A stretch of DNA of 64,000 nt from Mycolicibacterium goodii (GCF_001187505.1 NZ_CP012150.1:5800048-5864047); one strand, 5' to 3'; shown: positions 34,860 through 43,144, counted from the stretch's first letter. Notes: generated by a model from the sequence alone, not told the origin. Program-made: numbers and translations.

Positions 34860-35321
34860 TCAGGGCCGCACCGACGCGACGAGTTCGAGTTCGACGCAGG
34901 CCCCGCCCGGCAGCGACGCCACCCCGACGGCCGTGCGGGCATGTGCGCCGCACTGCGCGCCGAACACGTCCATGAGCACCGTCGAGGCTCCGTCGATGAC
35001 TGCCGGGTGCGCGTCGAACTGCGTCGTCGCACGCACATAACCCCGCAGATGGACGAGCCCCCGTACCGCGTCGAGGCCGACGGCCGCGTCGATGGCCGCG
35101 ATCAGGTTCAACGCCGCGTACCCCGCATGGAGGTGCGCCTGCTCGGGTGTCACGTCCCCGCCGACCGTCCCGAACGCCCCCGGCTCGGTGGGCCGCCGTG
35201 ACGTCGTCCCGGAGATCCACAACTGATCCCCGAACAGTCGGCTCGGGAAGTACGCGCCCTTCGGCCCGGCCGGCGCAGGCAACTGAATGCCCAACGCGGC
35301 CAGCCTTTCCCGCGGCGTCAT
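34860..35321 (-). CDS. RidA/YjgF-family protein
   Basis: 153 residues of the RidA family, trimeric proteins that hydrolyse reactive imines/enamines or related amides. The conserved Arg and Glu are in HARTAVGVASLPGGACVELELVA. The ATG at 35321 overlaps the GntR stop (ATGA), and its own stop is 2 bases from that of the convergent CoxG gene. In an N-heterocycle pathway it could deal with the enamine or imine formed on ring opening, which supports the proposed chemistry but does not prove it. Confidence 0.9.
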   Translation of the reverse strand: MTPRERLAALGIQLPAPAGPKGAYFPSRLFGDQLWISGTTSRRPTEPGAFGTVGGDVTPEQAHLHAGYAALNLIAAIDAAVGLDAVRGLVHLRGYVRATTQFDAHPAVIDGASTVLMDVFGAQCGAHARTAVGVASLPGGACVELELVASVRP

Positions 35322-36049
35322 GAGGCGTCTTCGGTTTCCTCGCCGCCGAACACCGTGTGCAGATGACCGATCGCCTGCAGGCGATGCTGGTGGTTGATCG
35401 CGACGGCCCGCTCGGCGTCGCGGGCGACGAACGCGTCGACCAGCAGGATGTGCTCGCTGTTGACCTTGGTCAGATCCAAAAGGTGTGCGTAGAGCGGCCG
35501 GTAGGCATCAGCGGTGTTCCACAGCTGGGTGGCGATCCGCCTGGTCCGCGCGAGCGTGCTGGTTTCGAACGTCAGGAAGTGGAACTGCCGGTTGGCCAAA
35601 CCCACGGCGATGGGGTCCCCCTTCTCGGCGGCCCGGTCCATCTCCTCCATCTGCTCACGCATCCGCTCGACGATGTCGTCGGTCACCGCGGGCATGGCGT
35701 CGCGGATGAGTTCGGCCTCGAGGATGTCCCGCAGCCGGAACACCTCAAGAAGCTCGTCGAGGCCCAGTTTGGTGACCCGGTAACCGCTGTGCGGGACGTA
35801 GGTGATGTACTCCTCGGCCTCGAGAGTCTTCAGCGCCTCGCGGATCGGGATGCGCGACAGGCCGAACTGTTCGGCCAGGCTCTCCTGCACGATCCAGCTG
35901 CCCGGCGCGAGCTTGCCGCTGGTGATGTCGCGCCGCAACACCTCGGCCACGGCCTGCTGGGCCGTCTTCGGGCGCACGAAGTCGGTACGGGTCGCCGAGC
36001 CGTCGGCGGCCCGCACCGGGCTGCGTTTGGGCGCTGTTCGCGGAGCCAT
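35318..36049 (-). CDS. GntR-family regulator (FCD subfamily) of the heterocycle operon
   Basis: 243 residues. An Arg/Lys-rich N-terminal extension precedes the winged helix (QESLAEQFGLSRIPIREALK at about 60–80), followed by an FCD domain with likely metal ligands in NRQFHFLTFE and in the downstream helices. It is co-transcribed with RidA. Palindrome-related sequences occur in its own promoter (36071–36087) and at the head of the 15-kb operon (34193–34209), so it is the likely pathway regulator. The inducer is probably the substrate or an acidic intermediate. Confidence 0.93.
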   Translation of the reverse strand: MAPRTAPKRSPVRAADGSATRTDFVRPKTAQQAVAEVLRRDITSGKLAPGSWIVQESLAEQFGLSRIPIREALKTLEAEEYITYVPHSGYRVTKLGLDELLEVFRLRDILEAELIRDAMPAVTDDIVERMREQMEEMDRAAEKGDPIAVGLANRQFHFLTFETSTLARTRRIATQLWNTADAYRPLYAHLLDLTKVNSEHILLVDAFVARDAERAVAINHQHRLQAIGHLHTVFGGEETEDAS

Positions 36050-36070
36050 GCCATCTCGCTTTCGCTCAGA

Positions 36071-36087
36071 TTGGATACTCTATGCGA
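36071..36087. promoter_or_regulatory. Degenerate copy of the GntR operator
   Basis: TTGGATACTCTATGCGA matches the perfect palindrome at 34193–34209 in its left arm; the right arm differs at two positions. It lies 22 bases upstream of the GntR start, consistent with weaker autoregulation. Confidence 0.6.
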
Positions 36088-36129
36088 TTACGAACCGCGG
36101 CTGCCACCACCCGCGCCGAAACCCGACAT

Positions 36130-37050
36130 TCAGCGTGGCGGTATCCGGCCCATCGCCTCCCCCAAGAACGCCACGATGCGCCGAGCACCGGATGCGCCGG
36201 GATCCTGGTCCGGGTCGTAGATCACCAGGCTGAGGCCGATGCACCGCCCGGACGAGAGCACGACACCGGCCAGGTCGGTCAACTGCTCCCAACGCAGGCC
36301 GCCGGGCTCGTCCGGCACATCCGGCAGGCCCTGCGCGGGGAACTCCACCGGATCCAGCACATCGAGGTCGATGTGCAGCCACCAGTGCGACGACGCGGCG
36401 GCCAGCGCCGCCACCGCTTGGTGCGCGGTGCCCACCGGATCGGCGGCGAGCCCGGCCAGCGGCGCAACCCACACGCCGCAGTTCGCCAACGTGCCGACGT
36501 TGAACTGCGCGCGCCACGCCGCATCCCGCGGACCGAGCACCACCAGCCGATCGGCGGGCAACACCGAAACCGATTCGCGCAACGGACCTTTCAGGGTGCG
36601 CCCGGTCAGCCCGAGCAGCAGCCCGATCTCGGTGTTGGCGGCCTCGCCGTCCTCGGACACGTCCAGCGGCATGGTGTCCTCGTGCCCGTCGACGAACACC
36701 AACCCGATTTCGGGTGACCGTCGCCGCAATCCCGCGACGATGCCGAGCAGCGCCGAGCAGTCGCCGCCGAACACCACCGGGAACACCCCGGCCGCGAGCG
36801 CGGCGCCGACCCGCTGAGCCAGTGCCGTGGTCATCGCCACCAGCGCGGGCTCATTCAGCAAGGTGGTCTGCGCGCCCCGCGCCGGGTCGGGCGGGGGCAG
36901 TTCGACATCGGCATCGGCCACCACACGACGGGTGCCGAACACGCGGCCGATCCCGGCGCTGCGCAGGGCGCCGGGCGCACGGGCCTGGTTACCGAGCCGG
37001 CCGTACCCGTCGAACGGCACGCCGATCAGCTCGATATCCGGCAGGGTCAT
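36130..37050 (-). CDS. Arginase/agmatinase-fold protein with altered metal site
   Basis: 306 residues of the ureohydrolase family. Four of the five conserved metal-binding regions are intact: DGHEDT (Asp121, His123, Asp125) and HIDLDVLDP (Asp228, Asp230). The family's GGDHS motif reads GGDCS, replacing the His ligand of the A-site metal by Cys98. It may use a different metal arrangement, hydrolyse a formimino or guanidino substrate, or be non-hydrolytic. Start ATG 37050 overlaps the stop of the HAD gene (ATGA), so the two are co-translated. True arginase activity is unlikely. Confidence 0.88.
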   Translation of the reverse strand: MTLPDIELIGVPFDGYGRLGNQARAPGALRSAGIGRVFGTRRVVADADVELPPPDPARGAQTTLLNEPALVAMTTALAQRVGAALAAGVFPVVFGGDCSALLGIVAGLRRRSPEIGLVFVDGHEDTMPLDVSEDGEAANTEIGLLLGLTGRTLKGPLRESVSVLPADRLVVLGPRDAAWRAQFNVGTLANCGVWVAPLAGLAADPVGTAHQAVAALAAASSHWWLHIDLDVLDPVEFPAQGLPDVPDEPGGLRWEQLTDLAGVVLSSGRCIGLSLVIYDPDQDPGASGARRIVAFLGEAMGRIPPR

Positions 37051-37823
37051 ATCAGGTCGATCGCCTCCGCGATGGACGGCAGCACCCGGCTGGGACGGAA
37101 CGGATACCGCTCGATGTCGGCGACCTCGGTGGATCCGGTGAGCACCAGGATGGTGTCCAGCCCGGCTTCGATCCCGGCAACGACGTCGGTGTCCATCCGG
37201 TCGCCCACCATCACCGTGCTCTCCGAATGCGCTTCGATGCGGTTGAGCGCGCTGCGGAACATCATCGGGTTCGGCTTGCCGACGAAATACGGTTCACGCC
37301 CGGTCGCCTTGGTGATCATGGCCGCGACCGACCCGGTGGCGGGCAACGGGCCCTCGGCCGAGGGCCCGGTCACGTCCGGGTTGGTGGCGATGAACCGTGC
37401 GCCGCCGATGATGAGCCGGATCGCCCTGGTGATCGCCTCGAACGAATACGTGCGGGTCTCCCCCAGCACCACGAAATCCGGTTCGACGTCGGTCAGCGTG
37501 TAGCCGACCTCGTGCAGGGCCGTCGTCAGCCCGGCCTCGCCGATCACGTATGCCGAACCGCCCGGCAGCTGATCGTTGAGGAACGCCGCGGTCGCGAGCG
37601 CCGAGGTCCAGATCGAGCTCTCGGGCACCGAAAGACCCGAACGCGCCAACCGCGCCGCCAGGTCACGCGGGGTGAAGATCGAATTGTTGGTCAGAACCAG
37701 AAACGGCCGCTCCTTGTCGACCAGGGTTTGCAGGAACTCCGCGGCCCCTGGCAGCGCATGTTCCTCGCGCACCAGGACACCATCCATATCCGTCAGCCAG
37801 CACTGAGCATGTGAACGCACCAC
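37047..37823 (-). CDS. HAD-superfamily phosphatase, NagD-like (HAD-IIA)
   Basis: 258 residues. Motif I is DMDGVLV with both aspartates, motif II LTNNS, motif III the Lys in FVGKPNPMMF, and motif IV VGDRMDTD. The large cap is of the NagD/4-nitrophenylphosphatase type, acting on nucleotides or sugar phosphates. Two adjacent GTG codons (37823, 37820) are possible starts. It is coupled to the arginase-fold gene by a 4-base overlap, which is an unusual pairing. Substrate unknown. Confidence 0.92.
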   Translation of the reverse strand: MVRSHAQCWLTDMDGVLVREEHALPGAAEFLQTLVDKERPFLVLTNNSIFTPRDLAARLARSGLSVPESSIWTSALATAAFLNDQLPGGSAYVIGEAGLTTALHEVGYTLTDVEPDFVVLGETRTYSFEAITRAIRLIIGGARFIATNPDVTGPSAEGPLPATGSVAAMITKATGREPYFVGKPNPMMFRSALNRIEAHSESTVMVGDRMDTDVVAGIEAGLDTILVLTGSTEVADIERYPFRPSRVLPSIAEAIDLI

Positions 37824-37920
37824 CTCAGTGTCTCAACTCGCCGGTGAAATTGGGTTCAGGCTCGTGAATTCCGTCGACCACAACCCCGGCGACGGTGCCG
37901 GATGAGCACCCCGAGACGAA

Positions 37921-37960
37921 AAACGCCCGGCCGGGCGATTTCTCGCACGGCCGGGCGTTT
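37921..37960 (-). terminator. Hairpin terminator of the aminotransferase gene
   Basis: A 13-bp stem, AAACGCCCGGCCG paired with CGGCCGGGCGTTT, around a 14-base loop. Read on the minus strand the hairpin is followed by TTCGTC, with a TTTTT run at its end. It lies 12 bases after the aminotransferase stop. The remaining part of the gap 37824–37971 shows nothing else. Confidence 0.85.
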
Positions 37961-37971
37961 CGGCGCAACCC

Positions 37972-39357
37972 TCAGGCGGTGTGCTCGTCGGCGACGTCGA
38001 GTGCGGAGTCCAAGATCGCCAGACCCTCGCGCACCTCCTCGGCCGAGACATTGCACGGCGGCACCACGTGGATGCGGTTGAAGTTGGCGAACGGCAGCAT
38101 GCCGCCGGCCTTGCAGGCCGCGATGACGGCGTTCATGGCCGGGCTGGAAGATCCGTACGGCGCCAACGGTTCCCGCGTCTGCCGATCCTTGACCAACTCG
38201 ACGGCCCAGAACACACCGAGACCGCGGACCTCGCCGACACTGCGGTGCTTGGCGGCCAGCTCGGCAAGGCCGGGGCCGATCACCTCGGCGCCCACCTTGG
38301 CCGCGTTGGCGACCATGCCCTCGTCCTCCATCGCGTTGATGGTGGCCACTGCCGCCGCGCACGCCAGCGGATGACCCGAGTAGGTCAGCCCGCCCGGATA
38401 CGGGCGGTGGGCGAAGGTCTGGAAGATCTGCGGGCTGATCGCCACACCACCGAGGGGAACGTAACCCGAGTTCACCCCCTTGGCGAACGTCATCAGGTCC
38501 GGGACGACGTCGAAGTGGTTGATGGAGAACCACTTTCCACTGCGCCCGAAACCGGCCATCACCTCGTCGGCGATGAACACGATGCCGTGGCGGGTGCACA
38601 GCTCGCGCACCCCGGCCAGGTATCCGGGCGGCGGCACCATGATGCCCGCGGTGCCGGGGATCGACTCGAGGATGATCGCGGCGATGGTGGACGGGCCCTC
38701 CATCTGGATCAGCTTGTCGAGATACTCCAGTGCACGCTGGGATTCCTGCTCCTCGGTCTCCGAATAGAACGAGGAGCGGTACAGGAACGGCCCGTTGAAG
38801 TGCACCACCCCGGAGTTGCCGCGGTCGTTGGGCCAGCGGCGGGGATCACCGGTCAGGTTGACCGCGGTGTCGGTGCCGCCGTGGTAGGCGCGGTACCGGG
38901 ACAGCACCTTGTAGCGACCCGTGTGCAGCCGGGCCATGCGCACGGCATGCTCGACGGCGTCGGCGCCACCGTTGGTGAAGAAGATCTTGTTCAGGTCACC
39001 CGGGGTGCGCTCGGCGATCAGCCGCGCCGCCTCCGAACGCGCCGCGTTGGCGTGCTGCGGTGCGACGGTGCACAGCTTGGCGGCCTGCTCGGCAATCGCG
39101 GCAACGACTTTCGGGTGCTGATGTCCGATGTTGGTGTTCACCAGCTGGCTGGAGAAATCCAGCAACCGGTTACCGTCGCCGTCCCACAGGTACGAGCCCT
39201 GCGCGGCGGTGACGGTCATCGGGGAGATCTCCTCCTGGGCAGACCAGGAGTGGAACACATGGGCCCGGTCGAGCTCGTAGGCCCGCGCCGCCTCGGCCTT
39301 CGCGGCGTCGACGGTCAGACCGTTGGGCAGCGAGGTGGTCTCTTGGATCGCAGTCAT
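37972..39357 (-). CDS. Class III omega-aminotransferase (beta-alanine/GABA type)
   Basis: 461 residues of the class III family. The PLP lysine is Lys293 in MTFAKGVNSGY, and IADEVMAGFGRSGKWF and FTNGGADAVEHAVRMAR are conserved. The sequence style (HSWSAQEE, YRAYHGGT) matches the aspartate-/beta-alanine–pyruvate aminotransferase subgroup. ATG 39357 is chosen with a GAGAG site; longer extension is antisense to the dehydrogenase gene only in part and lacks support. It follows the malonate/methylmalonate-semialdehyde dehydrogenase by 13 bases, a pair that converts beta-alanine to acetyl-CoA. Confidence 0.92.
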   Translation of the reverse strand: MTAIQETTSLPNGLTVDAAKAEAARAYELDRAHVFHSWSAQEEISPMTVTAAQGSYLWDGDGNRLLDFSSQLVNTNIGHQHPKVVAAIAEQAAKLCTVAPQHANAARSEAARLIAERTPGDLNKIFFTNGGADAVEHAVRMARLHTGRYKVLSRYRAYHGGTDTAVNLTGDPRRWPNDRGNSGVVHFNGPFLYRSSFYSETEEQESQRALEYLDKLIQMEGPSTIAAIILESIPGTAGIMVPPPGYLAGVRELCTRHGIVFIADEVMAGFGRSGKWFSINHFDVVPDLMTFAKGVNSGYVPLGGVAISPQIFQTFAHRPYPGGLTYSGHPLACAAAVATINAMEDEGMVANAAKVGAEVIGPGLAELAAKHRSVGEVRGLGVFWAVELVKDRQTREPLAPYGSSSPAMNAVIAACKAGGMLPFANFNRIHVVPPCNVSAEEVREGLAILDSALDVADEHTA

Positions 39358-39370
39358 GTTTGCCAGTCTC

Positions 39371-40912
39371 TCACTTGTTCTGCGGGAAGCCGAGGTTGAT
39401 GCCACCGTGGCTGGGATCGAGCCAGCGGCTGGTGACGGCCTTGGTCCTGGTGAAGAAGTGCACGCCCTGGATGCCGTGGGCGTGAGTGTCACCGAACAGC
39501 GAGGCCTTCCAACCACCGAAGCTGTAGTACGCCATCGGAACCGGGATCGGCACGTTGATGCCGACCATGCCGACCTCGACCTCGTTCTGGAAGCGGCGGG
39601 CCGCACCACCGTCGTTGGTGAAGATCGCGGTGCCGTTGCCGTACGGGTTGTTGTTGATGAGTTCGAGCGCCTCGTCGTAGGTCTCGACACGCACGACCGA
39701 CAGCACCGGGCCGAAGATCTCGTCGGTGTAGACGCTCATCGCGGGGGTGACGTTGTCGAGCAGCGTCGGGCCCAGCCAGAAACCGTCCGCCCCGCCGTTG
39801 GCGATGACCGTGCGGCCGTCGACGACCACCTTGGCGCCTGCGGCCTCGCCGGCGTCGATGTAGGAGGCCACCTTGTCGCGGTGGGCCTTGGTGACCAGCG
39901 GACCCATGTCGGAATCCTTGGTGCCGTCACCGGTCTTGATCGTGGTGGCGCGCTCGGCGATCTTGGCGACCAGTTCGTCGGCGATCGGGCCGACCGCGAC
40001 GCAGGCGCTGATGGCCATGCAGCGCTCACCGGCCGAGCCGAAGCCCGCGTTGACCATGGCGTCGGCGGCCAGGTCCAGGTCGGCGTCGGGCAGCACGACG
40101 GCGTGGTTCTTGGCGCCGCCGAGGGCCTGGACCCGCTTGCCCGCGGCGGTGCCGGTGGCGTAGACGTACTTGGCGATCGGGGTCGACCCGACGAAGCTGA
40201 CACCCTTGATCTTGGGGTTGGTCAGCAGCTCGTCGACGGCGGTCTTGTCACCCTGCAGCACGTTGAACACGCCGTCGGGCAGACCGGCTTCCTTCCACAG
40301 TTCGGCCATCCACAGCGAGGCCGACGGATCCTTCTCCGACGGCTTGACCACGACGGTGTTGCCCGCGGCGATCGCGATCGGGAAGAACCACATCGGCACC
40401 ATCGCAGGGAAGTTGAACGGGCTGATGATGGCCACCGGTCCGAGCGGCTGGCTGATGGAGTACACGTCGACCTTGGTCGAGGCGTTCTCGGTGAATCCAC
40501 CCTTGAGCAGATGCGGGATGCCGCAAGCGAATTCGACGACCTCGAGACCGCGGGTCACCTCACCGAGGGCGTCGGAGAGCACCTTGCCGTGCTCGGCGGT
40601 GATGATCGCCGCAACTTCTTCCTTGCGGGCGTTGAGCAGTTCACGGAACGCGAAGAGCACCTGGATCCGCTTGGCCAGGGAGGTGTCACGCCACGCCGGG
40701 AACGCCGCGGCGGCCGAGTCGATCACCGCGCGCGCATCCTCGACACTGGCCAGCGCGACCTCGCCGGTCACCGCACCGGTCGCCGGGTTGGTCACCGGTG
40801 CGGTCGCGGTGGAGCTGCCGGCAAACACCTTGCCGTCGCGCCAGTGGGTGATGACGGTGCTGCCGGCATCGCTGTTGGAAACGCTCTCGGAAACGCCTGT
40901 GGAAACGCTCAT
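39371..40912 (-). CDS. mmsA: CoA-acylating (methyl)malonate-semialdehyde dehydrogenase
   Basis: 513 residues of the MmsA branch of aldehyde dehydrogenases, which release CO2 and form acetyl- or propionyl-CoA. The catalytic cysteine is Cys298 in SAGERCMAIS. PFNFPAMVPMWFFPIAIA is the family hallmark, and the usual general-base Glu is absent, as expected for the CoA-dependent group. ATG 40912 follows GGAAGG. A 12-bp tandem repeat runs through the ribosome site and first codons. It is divergent from a PucR regulator, whose control fits beta-alanine, GABA or valine breakdown. Confidence 0.94.
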   Translation of the reverse strand: MSVSTGVSESVSNSDAGSTVITHWRDGKVFAGSSTATAPVTNPATGAVTGEVALASVEDARAVIDSAAAAFPAWRDTSLAKRIQVLFAFRELLNARKEEVAAIITAEHGKVLSDALGEVTRGLEVVEFACGIPHLLKGGFTENASTKVDVYSISQPLGPVAIISPFNFPAMVPMWFFPIAIAAGNTVVVKPSEKDPSASLWMAELWKEAGLPDGVFNVLQGDKTAVDELLTNPKIKGVSFVGSTPIAKYVYATGTAAGKRVQALGGAKNHAVVLPDADLDLAADAMVNAGFGSAGERCMAISACVAVGPIADELVAKIAERATTIKTGDGTKDSDMGPLVTKAHRDKVASYIDAGEAAGAKVVVDGRTVIANGGADGFWLGPTLLDNVTPAMSVYTDEIFGPVLSVVRVETYDEALELINNNPYGNGTAIFTNDGGAARRFQNEVEVGMVGINVPIPVPMAYYSFGGWKASLFGDTHAHGIQGVHFFTRTKAVTSRWLDPSHGGINLGFPQNK

Positions 40913-40924
40913 GGAAACCTTCCG
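40877..40924. repeat. Four-copy 12-bp tandem repeat across the mmsA start
   Basis: Units begin GGAAACGCTCTC, GGAAACGCCTGT, GGAAACGCTCAT and GGAAACCTTCCG. They encode a Ser/Val repeat (VSTG VSES VSNS) at the dehydrogenase N-terminus and include its ATG and ribosome site. Each unit is four codons, so copy-number change would keep the frame. Confidence 0.75.
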
Positions 40925-41017
40925 TGGATCTGCGTGGGACGAACGAGTTCACCTACCACTTTCGGGCACCGCATCCCTTGTGCATCCGATCACTATGTAT
41001 GCGTAATCGGCCGTCTG

Positions 41018-41032
41018 CTTACACTCTGTAAG
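41018..41032. promoter_or_regulatory. Palindrome abutting the pucR-type start codon
   Basis: CTTACACTCTGTAAG has perfect 6-bp arms around CTC and ends on the G of the GTG start. It is a likely autoregulatory operator in the 119-base divergent region with mmsA. No Shine-Dalgarno precedes the GTG, so the mRNA may be leaderless. Confidence 0.55.
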
Positions 41033-42648
41033 TGATCCCGACCGTGCGTGACGTCATCGGCCTCCCAGTGGTGCAGGCCGGTGAACCCGAGGTGGTCAGC
41101 GCCGAGAACCTGGACTGCCCGGTGCGCTGGGTGCACGTCAGCGACATGCCCGATCTCGCGGGCCTGCTGCACGGCGGCGAACTGGTCCTGACCACCGGCG
41201 CAGGCCTGACCGATGCGCCGAACGACTACCTGCAGCGGATGAGCCGGGCCGGCGCCGTCGGACTCGTGGTCGAACTCGGGACCCGCGTATCGCACCTGCC
41301 GGGCGGCGTCGCCGACGTCGCCCGACGCCTCGGTCTGCCCCTGGTGCTGCTGCACCGGCAGACCCGGTTCGTCGAGATCACCGAGGCCGTGCACCGGTTG
41401 ATCGTCGCCGACCAGTACGAGGAGTTGGCGTTCGCCCACCGCACCCACGAGACCTTCACCGATCTGAGCATGCGGCGTGCGTCGCTGGCCGACATCGTGC
41501 GCGCCGCGGCCGACATGATCAACGAATCGGTGGTGCTCGAAGACCTCTCCCACCAGGTGCTCGCGATCTCACCGCGGGCCGAGGCCGCGACCACCGTCCT
41601 CGCCGAGTGGCAGCGCCGCTCCCGGGCGATGACCGAACCGTGGGTCACCACCGCCGTCGGCCCCCGTACCGAGGAATGGGGGCGGCTGATCATCCCGCAC
41701 ACCCCCGCCGCACCGGCCCGCGCCAAGACGGTGCTGGAACGCGCCGCCCAGGCGCTGGCGCTGCACCGGATGGCCGAGCGCGGACGTTCCGGCCTGGAAC
41801 ACCAGGCGCAGAGCGGCCTCATCGACGACGTGCTCGGCGGCCGGATCGCCGATGACCGGGAAGCCGCGGCGCGCGCCGAGGCGCTGGGCCTGCGCGCGGG
41901 CGGCCCGTATCTGCCGGCGACGGTCCGCACCGACCCGCCCGCCGAACGCCTCGACCCGGTCGGCGTGCAGCGCCGCAACATCCGCATCCTCGACGCAGTC
42001 ACCCACAGCGTGCGGTCCCAGGGCCACACCGCGATCTGCTCGATTCGCCGCGACGGCGAGGTCGGGTTCGTGCTGGCGCTGACGCCGCGGCGCAACCTGA
42101 GCTCCGACGCGGCCCTCACCCGCCTCGCCGAAGGGCTGAAAGAGGCCGTAATCCGTACCGGTGTCACCGCGAAAGTGGTTGTGGCCGTGGCCAACAACGC
42201 CGACGCATTCGCCGACGCGGTACACGCCCTGCGCGAGGCCGCCCACATCGCCGAGGTCGCCATGCCGATGGCAGGCACCGAGCGGCTGTCGGGCCGCGCC
42301 TTCGTCCGCGCCTCCGATGTCAGGCTGCGGGGTCTGATCACCCTGCTGCAGGACGATCCGCGCGTACAGACCTTCGCCGAGACCGAGCTGAGGAGCCTAT
42401 TGATCCACGACGCCGACCACGGCGAGGACGACATGGCCGTGCTGCGTGGATATCTGGAATCGGCAGGCAACAAATCGGCGTTGGCCAAACGGCTGCACAT
42501 GAGCAGGCCCGCGCTCTACAGCCGCCTGGCCGCCATCCAGCGTCGTCTCGGGGTCGACCTCGACGACGGTGAATCGATGACCTCGCTGCACGTCGCACTG
42601 CTGATCCTCGACACACAACGCAGCGCAGGCCCTGCACCGACCCGATGA
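41032..42648 (+). CDS. PucR-family transcriptional regulator
   Basis: 538 residues. The N-terminal PucR ligand domain spans about residues 1–125 (VRDVIGLPVVQAGEPEVV, LLHGGELVLTTGAGL), a central degenerate GGDEF-like region follows, and the C-terminal PucR HTH is LRGYLESAGNKSALAKRL…RLAAIQRRLG. Actinobacterial relatives such as GabR control GABA or purine catabolism, typically as activators. It is divergent from mmsA and the aminotransferase and is their probable regulator. Start GTG 41032 coincides with the end of a palindrome. Confidence 0.93.
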   Translation: MIPTVRDVIGLPVVQAGEPEVVSAENLDCPVRWVHVSDMPDLAGLLHGGELVLTTGAGLTDAPNDYLQRMSRAGAVGLVVELGTRVSHLPGGVADVARRLGLPLVLLHRQTRFVEITEAVHRLIVADQYEELAFAHRTHETFTDLSMRRASLADIVRAAADMINESVVLEDLSHQVLAISPRAEAATTVLAEWQRRSRAMTEPWVTTAVGPRTEEWGRLIIPHTPAAPARAKTVLERAAQALALHRMAERGRSGLEHQAQSGLIDDVLGGRIADDREAAARAEALGLRAGGPYLPATVRTDPPAERLDPVGVQRRNIRILDAVTHSVRSQGHTAICSIRRDGEVGFVLALTPRRNLSSDAALTRLAEGLKEAVIRTGVTAKVVVAVANNADAFADAVHALREAAHIAEVAMPMAGTERLSGRAFVRASDVRLRGLITLLQDDPRVQTFAETELRSLLIHDADHGEDDMAVLRGYLESAGNKSALAKRLHMSRPALYSRLAAIQRRLGVDLDDGESMTSLHVALLILDTQRSAGPAPTR

Positions 42649-42721
42649 GAGTTCGATGAAATCGCGCGCCGCCGCGCGGATCTGCCGCTCGGCCGCGCAC
42701 CGCGCGGGACATACTTGGCAG

Positions 42722-43120
42722 ATGCCAGACCGCATGCCAGACCGCAATGTGCTGGGTGGCCCGCTCGAGGAATGTGGCACCGATCCGCTGACCGGTTTCT
42801 ACCGTGACGGGTGCTGCACGACCGGCGACGCCGACCTCGGGCGGCACACCATCTGCGCGGTGGTCACCGCCGAGTTCCTGCAACACCAGCGTTCCATCGG
42901 CAACGACCTGACCACCCCGGCCCCACACTTCCGGTTCCCCGGCCTGAAACCGGGCGACCGGTGGTGCGTCACCGCGGCCAACTGGCTGCGCGCCCACCAG
43001 GACGGTTCCGCCGCACCCGTGGTGCTGGCGGCCACACATGAGCGCACGCTCGACGTGGTGCCGTTGGAGGTGCTCGAGTCCTACGCCGTCGACGTCCCGG
43101 ACGACCTTGCCGATTTGTGA
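42722..43120 (+). CDS. DUF2237-family protein
   Basis: 132 residues. It matches the DUF2237 family, whose signature NVLGGPLEECGTDPLTGFYR and downstream CCTTG, GNDLTTP, FRFPGLKPGDRWCVTAANW and VVLAATHE segments are all present. Function is unknown; conserved cysteines suggest metal or redox chemistry. ATG 42722 gives MPDRMPDRN; the second ATG at 42734 is an equally good start. The longer frame from 42656 is unlikely. Confidence 0.85.
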   Translation: MPDRMPDRNVLGGPLEECGTDPLTGFYRDGCCTTGDADLGRHTICAVVTAEFLQHQRSIGNDLTTPAPHFRFPGLKPGDRWCVTAANWLRAHQDGSAAPVVLAATHERTLDVVPLEVLESYAVDVPDDLADL

Positions 43121-43144
43121 GCCGATCTGTGAGCCGACCTGTGC
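43109..43144 (+). repeat. Three 12-bp direct repeats at the DUF2237 stop
   Basis: Units GCCGATTTGTGA, GCCGATCTGTGA and GCCGACCTGTGC. The stop codon of the DUF2237 gene is in the first unit and is repeated in frame in the second. The unit probably arose by slippage. Confidence 0.65.

Noticed and set aside
36130..37050. Assigning arginase or agmatinase (speB)
   Set aside because: The GGDHS histidine is missing, so a specific ureohydrolase name is not supported.
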